Positions 54,101-63,923 of a DNA stretch of 64,000 bases are shown in pieces (position 1 is the first letter of the stretch; each line of letters opens with the position of its first letter). Source of the stretch: Craspedostauros australis (Eukaryota; Bacillariophyta; Bacillariophyceae; Mastogloiales; Achnanthaceae); contig JAMXDE010000005.1 in assembly GCA_026770025.1 (NCBI GenBank), positions 1,240,001-1,304,000 on the forward strand, written 5' to 3'. A program made the translations under genes and the position numbers. A model generated the notes under the pieces. The model searched no databases and was not told the DNA's origin. It saw only the letters and a list, made by a program, of their open reading frames with translations.

Positions 54101-57100
54101 AATTTCTTCTGCTCGGCGCTGCAGGCGTTTTGTCATTGACTTCTGCTTCTGTTTTCCAATTGCGCAGTCAATGCATGCATGCAACTTGCCTGTGACATTC
54201 CAACCGTATCGTCCCGCTGTGCGAGAGATCGTGTAAGTGTCAACATGGCCTAACATTTTATGAATTTGGTTGATGTCCACCGCGGACCTGATGGACACGC
54301 CGACATTGGCTTGGTCTTCGTGGGGAGGGGCACTGATCATGTTCACTCCACTCACGAAACCGCTATGGGTTGCCATGAGTCTGTCGAACGTGATGCGTTG
54401 CCCGCGCTTCTCCAAGCTCATCACGACACCTTGGTTGCTGATGTCGAAGCCGTTCTCGAGAGCTTTGTTGATGCTCAAGAGGTTCACCCACAGGTTGGGC
54501 ACGAACTTCACTTGCTTGAGCACGATGGTAGCTTGGTTCCCGTTCTTCTGCATCACGACCATGCGTTTATCGCCAACCTTTGTTGCCTTGAGGTATCGGC
54601 CGCTGCCGATCTTGATGGAGTGGTTGGCCACTCGCACGTTAATCATTCCCTCTTCGCTATTGGTGAGGTGGCATGAGGCACCGGAATCACCCAGCCAAGT
54701 GTTTGCTTCGTGGTGGTCGGGGGCGATGGTGTGGCGGAGTGCGCTTGCATCGTCGAGGTCACCGATCACCATGGCCATGTCTGGTTGAGCGTCTTGGTGG
54801 TCGCCAATCACCATGGCCATGTCTGGTTGAGCATCGGCGGCTCGGTAGATGGGGAGCTGGTTGAACTCCTCTGGGTCTCGGACTCCTTGGTCACTTGGAT
54901 GATGCATCCACATCAGCATCTCTGCGGCATGCTGAACCAGGCTGTCGATGAGCCCTCTGTGGATGGGTGGCAAGTTGAGTTCCTCAAGTCTTGCGTTGAT
55001 GTGTTGCACGGCTTGCACCAATTGCATTGGCGTGAACACGTCGATGCGATGCATCATGTAGTAGAGCGTGCGAGGGTTCAGACTTTCTCCTCCTCCTTCG
55101 GTGTACGCGTGCGCCGCGTCGCAGCACAGTAGGGCGAGCTCAGAGCGTACTTCGTCAGCAACCATCATGTTGCTGAGAGAGTATCTCATTGCGACGTGCA
55201 GGGGTCCTGCAGTCCAGAGCTTCTGGCGGCGCGTCATGATGTCTTGAATCGTTGTTGGCGCCGCCCTTGCAGGGGGATTTGCCAGTTGGATGAGGAACGG
55301 CGAGTTACGGCAGGTCTTGCACATGGCGTAGAGAGGGCCGCGCTGAAAGCACAGCGGGCACCATCCTGCGGTGCTTCCTCCGTTGCGGGACGACTCTTCG
55401 ATCATTCGATCGACCAGAGTCCTTGGTTCGGTTCGAGAGTAGATGGTGGAGGTGACACGATGGTCGACTCCAGGCATCGCTACTTCATTCTCCATGATGT
55501 CTCCGACGTTGAGGGGTTCATCCTCGTAGACGATCCCTTCGAAGAGATTGTCTTTGTCGGTGTAGTCGTCTTCATCGCTTGATGGGAATTGCTCGCGGTT
55601 GATTGTCTCAACTGCAGCAACTGGGGGCCCGTAGTATCCGTACACACTTGGGGTGTGGGCCTCTCGTTCCTCTTCAGAGTACTCGTCCTCTTCTTCGATG
55701 TCAAGTCCGATCATGTCTTCGTCGGTGGTTGCGAGGGCCATGTCGTTGATGGACGACTCGTAGTGCGCCATGTTGGAGGTGTTGATTGTTTGGTTTTTCT
55801 TGATGTTCGTGATTTCGTCGATTGTCACGATTCTTGGGTTGGTCACATTTTTGACCTCAACGGGGTCGTTTTCGAGCTCGTCGGTGGGGAAACACATCAA
55901 TTCTTCGTTGTTGACCGACTTGTCTTCGTCGGGCAACCACATTGATTCGTCGGTCATCACGAGACCGACTTCGTCTTCTTCGTCGTCAGCGGACATCCAC
56001 ATGGGTTCATCTACCACGACGAACGCGGCGTTGTCTGCCGCGGCGTCTTCGGGTAGCCACATCGGTTCTTCGACCATCACGAGGGCGACGTCGTCTGTTC
56101 CGTCCATGCTGTCGGTGGCCACATTGGCGGCGTCGGCTGCTCTCATCGCTGCCTTCAACTTGAAGCACTCGAGGATCTTGTGTCCCTTCTTACCGCAGTA
56201 CTTGCAGTTTCCGTTGAACTTGGCCTTGTCCTCAGTATCACTTCTCTTGTTCTTCTTCGAGGGCTTGCCTCCTTTGTTCTTAGGCGCAGAGCGGCAGTCA
56301 GCCTTCTTGTGCCCGTAGGCGCCACAGTTGCGGCAGTGGCCCTTGAACCCACCTGTGGCGGCGAGTGCCATTTCTTCCTTGCTATGGTTCTCGCGCTTAC
56401 TACCACCTTGCTTGATGTGACGTGCGTCGTAGGTTGCGCTCACTGCTTCGCGGATGTCTTCGATAGTCATCTGCTTTTCGATGTTCTCGAACTTGAGCTC
56501 GATGAGCTTCACATCCATTTCGTAGTCCCTTCCGAGAGCGTTGAGCACGAGCATGTGGTACTGCTCCATGTCCATGTTAACTCCCGCGTGCTTGAGACGG
56601 TTACGGATCACCTCCATTTCGGTGAGGAAGGTATCCGGGTGTTCGCCTTTCTTCAATCGCATCCCGTTGAGTTGAGCCAACAACTTTGCCTTCATTGGCG
56701 CAGTGCGTTGCTCGTAGATGCGCTCGAGAGCCTTCCACGCCTTACGAGGGTCTCCTCCCTCGTAGATGTTGCTCTCGCATCCCAACACAGCCATGAAGGC
56801 GACATCGCCTTCGGTGGTTTCATGGTTGATTGCCATGGTCAGTTCTTCAAACGCGTACTTGGCCAGAGCCTTCTTGTACTCCGCCTTCTCCTCGGGAGAC
56901 ATGGCAGATAACTTCGAGGCCTTAAGCTTCTTCTCTTCGCTTCCCGCGATGGAGGCGAGGGGAGAGGGGTCAAAAGCCTCGGTCTTCACAATCACTTCAC
57001 CCAAGTCCTTGAGATACAAGTCTCCGTAACCTTTGCGGTTGGCGCGGGCGAGGAACTTCGCACTCCAAGCTTTCCAGGAGGATCGCTTGCCGTCGAACAT

Positions 57101-57139
57101 GATCATGTAACGATCGGTCTTACCGAGGAAGGACGTCAT
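51146..57139 (-). CDS. gag-pol: Copia-2 gag-pol polyprotein
   Basis: One frame of 1997 aa. Domains in order: capsid-like gag (1-260) with HPDTFLTEMEVIRNRLKHAG; two CCHC zinc knuckles, CRNCGAYGHKKADC and CKYCGKKGHKILEC (about 270 and 310); a 450-residue acidic linker; protease TWLGDSGASCHLTN (about 815); integrase with HKMLGH, FIDTSSVQTH, IRCDNAGENYAAE and PQQNGRVERKFATLYG; reverse transcriptase with GVDFSAHHAPV, IIDFETAFLHGELDEEIYM and GTYVDDCLCIG; RNase H with YTDSEFAGDKDNRIS, SSTEAEYVALSEA and NIADGFTKNT. The linker contains three imperfect copies of a (D/E)EPMWLP phrase, a CPLC...CKTC zinc-like pair and a tandem 12-residue repeat (DAQPDMAMVIGD). Confidence 0.96.
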   Translation of the reverse strand: MTSFLGKTDRYMIMFDGKRSSWKAWSAKFLARANRKGYGDLYLKDLGEVIVKTEAFDPSPLASIAGSEEKKLKASKLSAMSPEEKAEYKKALAKYAFEELTMAINHETTEGDVAFMAVLGCESNIYEGGDPRKAWKALERIYEQRTAPMKAKLLAQLNGMRLKKGEHPDTFLTEMEVIRNRLKHAGVNMDMEQYHMLVLNALGRDYEMDVKLIELKFENIEKQMTIEDIREAVSATYDARHIKQGGSKRENHSKEEMALAATGGFKGHCRNCGAYGHKKADCRSAPKNKGGKPSKKNKRSDTEDKAKFNGNCKYCGKKGHKILECFKLKAAMRAADAANVATDSMDGTDDVALVMVEEPMWLPEDAAADNAAFVVVDEPMWMSADDEEDEVGLVMTDESMWLPDEDKSVNNEELMCFPTDELENDPVEVKNVTNPRIVTIDEITNIKKNQTINTSNMAHYESSINDMALATTDEDMIGLDIEEEDEYSEEEREAHTPSVYGYYGPPVAAVETINREQFPSSDEDDYTDKDNLFEGIVYEDEPLNVGDIMENEVAMPGVDHRVTSTIYSRTEPRTLVDRMIEESSRNGGSTAGWCPLCFQRGPLYAMCKTCRNSPFLIQLANPPARAAPTTIQDIMTRRQKLWTAGPLHVAMRYSLSNMMVADEVRSELALLCCDAAHAYTEGGGESLNPRTLYYMMHRIDVFTPMQLVQAVQHINARLEELNLPPIHRGLIDSLVQHAAEMLMWMHHPSDQGVRDPEEFNQLPIYRAADAQPDMAMVIGDHQDAQPDMAMVIGDLDDASALRHTIAPDHHEANTWLGDSGASCHLTNSEEGMINVRVANHSIKIGSGRYLKATKVGDKRMVVMQKNGNQATIVLKQVKFVPNLWVNLLSINKALENGFDISNQGVVMSLEKRGQRITFDRLMATHSGFVSGVNMISAPPHEDQANVGVSIRSAVDINQIHKMLGHVDTYTISRTAGRYGWNVTGKLHACIDCAIGKQKQKSMTKRLQRRAEEIGEWLFIDTSSVQTHSYGQGKYWLLVIDDYSDYCWSYFLKEKSEVGEKLITLLRWLHSNQQAHVKNIRCDNAGENYAAEKQLLDAGFGPTFEFTAASTPQQNGRVERKFATLYGKVRSMLNQTHLPRTVRGKLWAEAARTATQLENIIETKTREPACVLFNNRIPTFVDGLQKFREIGMVYIGGRTIKAKLDDRSRPAMFVGYGQSHAKGVYRMLNLATTKILIMRDVTWMNQSYGQFRGIENANRSVLIDLEDDDSTSGMNTRTTRTTWERRSETIKSMEANDADRSSRAEEIEDTDDAARGQDSLLPAQGENESNEEIDDEFGRDDEGKVDEAAEKEPEDTPVAEPVTRIPRMLSALAGYNNDPIPEEERDLGSSDESEPNDSEGYVTPEETITTPPETGGPDFHADGSIFNRDIAGTMIDTPHGMMRLDDIIAADQALKEERNEEGADYANVAMLLDPTTFEDCWDHADPNKRKKWREAINKEFYDMARRKVWEKIKKDQMPKDRRCVKTKWVFKEKRNGVFRARLVACGYSQIAGVDFSAHHAPVIHDATYRIMLTMKMILHMDSIIIDFETAFLHGELDEEIYMQCPKGMRHEANECLLLKKTIYGLVQSARQWNKKLVDILFKLGFRQSEVDPCLLIRNQEGRLLLIGTYVDDCLCIGEEQELKKLVKDIRAERFGVKVEEDLEDYLSCKIIFNRDKTNCWVNQPHILKNIIDTFGSDVVKLQRYGTPGTPGQGIQRQNDAPKVDKQRHSRYRSGVGMLLYLVKHSRPDIANAVRELTKVLDRPTAAAYKEMLRVMKFVWDTREYGLKMKPSPLTQDAWKIAIYTDSEFAGDKDNRISVGEHIVLLQGVPIIWRSKAQRSVTLSSTEAEYVALSEAGKEIRFVTQLMSDIGLRMHKPADVMVDNVGAIFIASNPSTSARTRHIDIRHHFIRELITNGEARTKFVRSEDNIADGFTKNTKKEIYEKHRDHYIQLRSTMDQ

Positions 57140-57218
57140 GGTGATGATGGTGAGAGTCGTTTGTTGCTGTGTTGGTGATGATGGAAACGTAGGATTTCAA
57201 TCGTAACGTTTCGAAACG

Positions 57219-57899
57219 TGTTGGAAATCCGGGGTTAGTGTTAGTAAGAACTAATTCGTTGTTAGATCGTACTATTCAGAACTGTGAGCTCATTCTCTTC
57301 AGCTCCTTTGCCTTTCGTTTCTCATGTAGCATCTCTTGCAGCATCATCTCGTTAGACTGTTGCATTCATGCATCTCATCATCATGGATCATCACTTGCAT
57401 GCATGAGGCCTCATCCGCAGGCATCCTTGTCATGCACATCGTCGTGCATATCTGAAGGCATTCCTGCCTTGCGACTCGTCGTGCATATCCTTATTCTACA
57501 TTCCCTGCGGTACGATTCCACAGTCTTGCGTTTCGCTCTTGATCTCCTGACACCAAACTTTACGATTGGTGTCATGATTGATGTCATGTTTGATGCCCTT
57601 TCTGAGTTGTTCTAGTCCGTGGCTGACACGTGCCATGATCTCCAGATGGGGTGATCATCAATGTGTCGGTCATCATCTTCCTTCACATGGTTTAGATGTC
57701 GTGGCCTTTTCTTGATTCATAGAGGACAGGCTTGTTTGCTTGGTAAGACTGGGGTCATTCCCGTGTGATTCGTGTCGTGGGTGGAATGGACAATATTCAA
57801 TGGTGTGACGAATAATATCCAAAGGTGTGACAAATAATGTTGGGAGTTGCGGCAATCATGGGTATCTTTCCGACAGAGTCGTACCCTTGATTCCTGACA
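57219..57899 (-). repeat. Copia-2 5' LTR
   Basis: 681 bp, near-identical to 50390-51070. Confidence 0.95.
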
Positions 57900-57984
57900 C
57901 ACTGCACTGCCATGCAGCCAGGAGAGCGCAGTACGCCAAATCGAACAGGAAGGAGTGGCGAAAGACTCGGTCTTTACATGTTTA

Positions 57985-59655
57985 TTGATAGGGGTGTGAA
58001 GGGTATGGGTATTGCTGCTACTGTTTATGAGTCCGCATGAAACCAACCGATTCTGTGTGAAGATGCAGTAGGTTTGCAATCATCATTCAGTTGGCATTGG
58101 CAGGATCTGCTTGCATTCGCGCGCACCCTTCACATGTACACAGTCCCACTTGAAGATGGTGCAGGCCGCGACTGCCAATTTAGCAACCGACTGCCTTGAT
58201 GCTGAAGAGATCAGTGGAGACATATCCCTCGACTCCTTGTGCCCAGATCTCCATGAACTGGATGTTGGATAGCACGGCTGGGGTTGGGCAGAAACTTGAA
58301 TCGACGTAGCATGGGGTGATGATCTTGCCGGTGGAAAAGTCCCAGTAGCTACTGAACTCGGCGAGTAGGATGGTGTATCCGTTCTGGCCTGGTCCAGAGA
58401 TAGGGATGGCGGCGCGGTACTCGAATGGAATTGGCATATTGTCAGTCGGAGGAGTATCTCCGAAGGCGACGTAGTATCCCTCGTAGCCGCTGAGAGCGTT
58501 CATGGTGACCTCGATGGCAACGCAGCCAGCGATGTTGGGGAAGGACTTGGTGCCAACGATCTTGACGAATCCTGGTGCGCCGATGAATGGCTGGTAATGG
58601 ATAAACGCATCGAAGTAAGAACGATCGCCTGCCGCCTCGAGGAGGCCGCCGGAGTTTCCATCAGGGATGACGTTGTCGGTCTTCAACTCCCAGCCGCTGT
58701 CACCAGCGAAGCTCTGCAAGAGGATGTCGGCGTTGGCGGTGGAGAACATGCCCATGAGGGTGGCAGCGATGGTGGAGGAAACGGAGAGCTTCATGGTGTT
58801 GTTTGTTGTTTTGTTGGTTGGTGTTGGCGCTTGGCTTTTGGCGTTTGATGGGTGAATCAATGCAGGTATTGCTTTTTGTGGGGATGTGGAGACATGTGCT
58901 TCAATTCATTGCTGGAGATACGAGCGATGTGAGCGCACAAACCATGCGAGCGCACAGGCGGCGCAACAGGCAAACGATGCTGGAGAGTCTGGAGTTGGAG
59001 GTTGGATTGGTTTTGGATACGATTCTACAGCCATCGCGGTAGGTGTCCTACTGCGGATCTGTCGCCGAGATGCTGACAACTGCATGTATTTCATTTCCGC
59101 CGACAATTCCCAACCACCTCAAGTGAGAAAGGTAGGGAAGGAATCAGGAACGACGAACCGGGATGTGTGTTGGAGGTGTCACCGTCTGTGTAGCATTTGC
59201 GGAGTTCACCTCGCCTGGAGGAGAACTGGAATGAATCCACACAAGATCAAAGAGGATCCTTCGATCCGAACGTTGACGAGTACGCGAAGATTCTCCAGAT
59301 CGAAGAAAATGCGGATACGATAACGCCCCAGAGTGTCGTCGTGACATCATTTACGTCGCAGGCAGGACGTGCTCGTGCGATTGGATGGAGGAGCGGGGTT
59401 GATAAATCTGCGTATCTTGAGTTGTGCAAGCGAGGGATTTCCTGCGTTGGTGGGTGAGCGCTTGTGGCCACGAAGATGGGAACACAAATGACCAAAAACG
59501 AATCGCCACATTGTGTTTACGCGTGGCCACCCTCTGTTCACATGGTCGGAGGTTCGTGCGCGTACATGTATCATTGACGACATAAATGGGACGCACCAGA
59601 GTACTCTACAACTTTTCCTCCAACTCAATCGACAATGGGAGCCAAACATGGAAGT
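57985..59655. repeat. Right arm of the inverted segmental duplication
   Basis: Reverse-complement match of about 3226-5140, including the CIA30-like gene, its upstream region and part of its 3' flank. The match starts ~85 bp beyond the Copia-2 insertion. Confidence 0.9.
58180..58794 (-). CDS. Secreted CIA30-like domain protein, copy 2
   Basis: The product is 204 aa with the same signal peptide as copy 1 (one change in it, Ala8 to Thr). About 36 of 204 positions differ, none of them an indel. The differences cluster in the loop after DNVIP (the GGSSVGNLQG region is DGNSGGLLEA here) and in surface-like sites, while IVGTK, FPNIAGC, EVTMN, GPGQNGYTI, YWDFSTGKII and the C-terminal half-block SNIQFMEIWAQGVEG are constant. 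The frame extends upstream of the ATG for 22 codons, but the signal peptide fixes the start. Retention of an open frame in both copies suggests both are functional. Confidence 0.8.
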   Translation of the reverse strand: MKLSVSSTIAATLMGMFSTANADILLQSFAGDSGWELKTDNVIPDGNSGGLLEAAGDRSYFDAFIHYQPFIGAPGFVKIVGTKSFPNIAGCVAIEVTMNALSGYEGYYVAFGDTPPTDNMPIPFEYRAAIPISGPGQNGYTILLAEFSSYWDFSTGKIITPCYVDSSFCPTPAVLSNIQFMEIWAQGVEGYVSTDLFSIKAVGC

Positions 59656-60224
59656 CTGTGCGCAGAGAAGCCCGTAGAGCATTCTGATCATCTACGTTTC
59701 TCATGCCCTGGAGCCACTGCTGCGGCAAAAGGAAACAAGAAGACAGTTCGATTGTCGGCGCAAAACAGGTTGCTAATACTTGGTTTTTGCGCTCAAATGG
59801 CAAGCCTCTCGAGAATTCGATTGGTGAAAGGTTCACAGCTTTGAAATCATAACATCATGCATTGCTTTTGCTTCCGATTGATCTCCAAACAGTACGCGTT
59901 TCAACACGACCTATGGAATCAATTGGAACCAGAGTAAGAGCAACATTCAGTTTGCTTCAACATCTTGCAGCCTGCGGACATCCGCATCACAAGCGTATCA
60001 ACGTCTTGACGCCCATGGAAGTAGAGGAAGACAGTTGCCACATTTGGTTGTGCTTCCATACGCACATGCTGCGTGTGTGCGAGAGTACCTGCGAGATATC
60101 TGGCCTGCTCCGCCATAGTTCCAGAATACTCGTACTCGGAAATCCCGGAAAGACAATCGCACTGCGGCATACCCTTCTGTCGAGTCCACGGATACCTCTC
60201 CAAGGAGATAAGTGAGAGCCTCCG

Positions 60225-60259
<35 letters not shown>

Positions 60260-61549
60260 AGTGTGTGTATCCCCACACTGGCGAATAGCGCATGGTTAAT
60301 CGTGTGTGATGCTTTTGGTGCTTCTAATCACAGGTGGCATGTTGGTCTGAAAGCGAGACCAATCGAGAAAGAATGGATGCATCCAGCATCCAGCATCCGG
60401 CGACATCCCACCCATTCACCAAGTGCTCTTCAGCAACCACGGAGAGAATGGGAACTTGAAGGTGCAGACCAATTCCGCATGCCCCACAGCGTAGAAGACC
60501 TCAAGTCCGAACGACGAACAAGTGTACGTCTCGTCGTTCGCTATCTCCCACGAATGATGATAGGATTGGCTTGTTCCCAACCCCGGTACCATGTAATCTA
60601 GTCATCCAGCAGTCCTTGTGCTCGCGGGGTCTCAGTAGGGATTGGCACCTCGACCGCTGCGCTGATCGTGCGACTCTCGGAGAACAGCCTCTATCGCCAA
60701 GGTGGCCTTGTATTGGGAGGGGAATTGAGGACATTCCAAAATCAGTCCTTTCCATTGCAACGATACCAACATGGTGCCTGATCTTCCTCGCCTCAGTCTC
60801 TCTGTGCCCCTTTTCACTCTGCTACTTGCGTGCTTCGTCGGTACGAATGTACGAGGACAGGCTGAAGCATGGCAACGGCGGTGGAAATCTTGTCGCTGCA
60901 AATGGCGGCGATGTCGCATGTTCTCATCTTTGCTCTGCAATGGCTCCACGCACAATCGTGCTGATTGGGCTGCTGTCATTGCTGTTGGAGTGATGTGGAT
61001 CATCCTTTGAGAATGTGCAGTTGTGGGCAATACAAGCACCGTGGCCATGTCCTGAGACGAGATGGGGTCCGCAGGTTCGCCATCGTGTGGAATTCAAGCG
61101 ATTCCTGTGTCAAAGTGGCGTTCTGGTGAACAACTCGGGTTAGTCGCATTGGTCAAACTGCCGTTTCCTGACAATATCGACTACATGGACTCAATAATTT
61201 CGCGCCATTTCCGTTTCTTGTGGTTTGCGAGGCAAACGCAAACGAGAGGCGACAAAACACAAACACAAAAAAAACCAAAGCAAAACAAGACGAAGCAAAG
61301 CAACCCAAAACAGGTCACAACACACACTCCCTTCATCATCATCTGATCACTGATCACACGTTCCCAGACATCATATCAATATCTTGAATTGCGCCACAAC
61401 CTTTCCACCCGGTTGACTCTGTTGCACCTACTCTGCTGGTATCATTCCCCCACTTGCAGCAGCAGCATCAGCATCAGCAGCAGCATCAGTAGCAACAACA
61501 ACGACAACGGCAACAACGACTGCGCCGCACAGTCAACCACCAGATCATC
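59656..61549. other. Intergenic, no gene seen
   Basis: About 1.9 kb with no convincing gene. It holds the AG run at 60229-60257. The 120 bases before GINS2 are CAGCAGCAT/CAACAA low-complexity sequence, a common 5' UTR composition in this window. Confidence 0.55.
60229..60257. repeat. AG microsatellite
   Basis: Two AG/GA runs joined by a GG. Confidence 0.9.
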
Positions 61550-62320
61550 ATGTCAGCCGCCACAACTTCCCGCACGCGCGTCTCCCCGTGCCACCGGTCC
61601 ACATTCACAGCCGAATCGACGATGATCACCATCGTCCCGGATTTCAACTACAGCCGATCGATCCCTGTCACATCGTCGCGCCGTTGCGCCAAGCTCCCGC
61701 CCTTCACGGCCGGCATGCCATGCGAAGTGCCGCTGTGGACGGCGAAGCTGCTGCGCGAACGTCGGCTGGCCCAGATCCAGATTCCGGACTGGCTCGAATC
61801 GACCGCCCTGGTGGACATTCTGCAATACGAACGCACGAACGAGAGCTTCGCGACGCAGCTTCCATTTCACTACTACGAAATCGCGGGTCTGTTGCGCGCG
61901 GTGCTGCCCAAGGCCTCCATGCTGCTGGTGCAGGACATTTGTGGCATCCGGCTGGACAAGCTGCGCACGCAATTCCATGGCATGAGCCGGGGGATCCTGC
62001 AAGAGTTCGACCCGCAGGATGGAGACTTTCCCATCATCGCGGTGGCGGGAATCGCCAGCATCGAGCTGTGGATGCTGGGTCCATTCCTGAAGCAAGCCAT
62101 GGGGGATTACCACGCTCTGACGAAGGTGAGGAAGGACGAGGTCGTGGGAGACGATGGCGGAGACGCGCGCGGCGATTTTGAGAAGGACGCGGAGGCAGGC
62201 AGCTTTGACAGTGACGATCAAGGCAGCATTGGAGGAGATGGCACCCATGATCAGCAGCCTGCAGCGCCGGCGGGTCGGTCAAGACTACGCGCGAACCGGC
62301 TGCGTGTGAATCGTCGGTAG
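61550..62320 (+). CDS. GINS2: GINS complex subunit PSF2
   Basis: The product is 256 aa. The PSF2 signature is present: ITIVPDFNYSRSIPV (B domain), MPCEVPLWTAKLLRERRLAQIQIPDWL, ESFATQLPFHYYEIAGLLRAVLP and the helical VQDICGIRLDKLRTQFHGM. GINS joins Cdc45 and Mcm2-7 to form the replicative helicase. Family members are usually about 185-200 aa; this one adds a C-terminal tail of some 60 residues (about 195-256), acidic (DDGGDARGDFEKDAEAG) and then basic (GRSRLRANRLRVNRR), plus a 24-residue Ser/Thr-rich N-terminal extension before MITIVPDF. A start at that second Met would give a standard N-terminus. Confidence 0.9.
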   Translation: MSAATTSRTRVSPCHRSTFTAESTMITIVPDFNYSRSIPVTSSRRCAKLPPFTAGMPCEVPLWTAKLLRERRLAQIQIPDWLESTALVDILQYERTNESFATQLPFHYYEIAGLLRAVLPKASMLLVQDICGIRLDKLRTQFHGMSRGILQEFDPQDGDFPIIAVAGIASIELWMLGPFLKQAMGDYHALTKVRKDEVVGDDGGDARGDFEKDAEAGSFDSDDQGSIGGDGTHDQQPAAPAGRSRLRANRLRVNRR

Positions 62321-63461
62321 AATGATCGGTCCGAGATGGTGCAGAGGGTGGACCGCAGAGGAGGCTGGTGTGCGGCGCGCTGCTGCATCTCCTCAAGTGC
62401 CTCAACAGAGTCCGAGTATTGATACTCAGTGCCTCACTGCGTGGTGCTCCAACGGACAGGGCGGAAAGAGGCATTGGGAATAGTTGCGATGCCAAGAGCT
62501 GAAGTCAACCGACTCCTTCTCTCTTCCTCCCATGCACGAACACAGCATCGTCAATCTGTCAAGTATGGTACGACTATCATAATATACACAAGAAGTAGAA
62601 TACTCGCAGTCTTTCATCCGCCTCTCCAAACCCGCGCCTCATGTCCACGTCCACGTTAATGTTCACGTTTGCAACCCAGGCTTTGCCGACAACGACATGA
62701 TCATCCTTGCTTGTTGCTTCAACTTCTCTGTGTATTTCTCTCCGCTTGTGTCTGCGCGTCTCTCTGGAGAGAGAGACAGAAAGCTATACTCGTGTTATAC
62801 TTGCACTACGCATGTATTCCAATTGAATTTCCACCTGTTGTGGACGCAGAAAGGACAGGTTGAAGCAAAAGCTGCAACTTGTACTCGTAAAACTGTGTAA
62901 CCAAGGTCAAACGAAGTGACTTGACGCAACTGTTCCAAAACAACATTGTTTCTCACCCAATTAACGTTGAAGAACCACGGAACACACGCAGGTTTGTCAG
63001 AACAACGAAAAAGTAGAGAGCAACGTGTCTCGCACTCCATGTTCTTCCTTTGACATCGAGTGTCACGGAATGTTCAAAAGCAGTCGAACGAATCGATTGT
63101 GGCCCTGTTTTGCGTTGAGTCATCATTCGCCTTTCCTCAGATCTGGAGGTTTTGAAATGAAACCCTCTTTTGGACGAAAATGGGGAAGGCTTTTGTCTGT
63201 CGTTGTTGCAGGGAGGCATTTGCGCGATCATTTGTGCGGGGAGAGGAACGACACGACACACTGCCCATGTGGGTATGCGCAGCATGGCGCCGCGAGAGGA
63301 GCGCGTTTGGGCGGAGGCCAAACCCACACTCGCGCAAACACACACACAAAAACAAGGACAACACAAACCCGCAACCACGACGCGACTTCACATTCAATTC
63401 CACCTTCTATTATACGAATACAGGACCGCACCCACTCACTACGCATACCTGCTGATTGACA
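62321..63461. other. Intergenic, no gene seen
   Basis: No gene is supported. ACTCGTA lies at 62883-62889, and a GA-type run near 62766-62778. Confidence 0.55.
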
Positions 63462-63923
63462 ATGACGACGCAAGGAACGGGCAACGCGCACTCTGCCAAC
63501 GGACGCGGCAACGCCTCCAGCAACCTGTTCATCCCAATGACGAACTCCATCACGGCCTCGTTGGCGCATTACCGCCGTCTCTTCTTTCCCGACGACATGG
63601 ACCCCGAGGGTCCCTTCATGGCCGCCGCGACGCTGGGTCTCAGCCTCGCCGTGCTGAGGCTCGCCGTCAGCCTGTACAAGGCCGTGAAGCAGATCAACGA
63701 ACCCACGGTGACGGTGGGCGACATGGATTCGTCGCCGATGGTGGTGGAAGACCTGTCGGTGGAAAGTCCGCAGGAGAAGAAGACGCTGCTTCAGCGCATT
63801 TTGGGCAGTCTCCTGCTGTCGCAGCAACGCACGCCGACGTTGGCGCAGAAGCTGGAGATTGAGAACGATGAAAAGACCACGACTCATTACGGGAGCTGTC
63901 ATTGCGGGTCCGTGCACTTCGAG
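63462..63923 (+). CDS. GFA/CENP-V-domain protein, first exon only
   Basis: The first exon encodes 154 residues and ends at a donor GTACGTC; the gene continues past the window. The frame starts MTTQGTGNAHSANGRG, has a hydrophobic helix at about 52-72 (MAAATLGLSLAVLRLAVSLYK) and a charged linker. Just before the intron comes GSCHCGSVHFE, the first zinc-binding Cys-x-Cys motif of the glutathione-dependent formaldehyde-activating (GFA)/CENP-V fold. Members bind zinc and some handle S-hydroxymethylglutathione; the membrane helix before the domain is unusual. Function is open until the rest is seen. Confidence 0.75.

Larger units (their letters stand above)
50390..57899 (-). mobile_element. Copia-2: intact Ty1/copia LTR retrotransposon
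   Basis: It has two 681-bp LTRs with TG...CA ends (one difference seen near their ends, CCCTCG versus CCCTTG), a 6-bp target duplication CACTGC at 50384-50389 and 57900-57905, a polypurine tract GGAAGGG (minus strand, 51077-51071) next to the 3' LTR, and one uninterrupted gag-pol frame. All of this points to a recent, possibly still active insertion. It landed close to the inverted CIA30-like copy. Confidence 0.95.
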
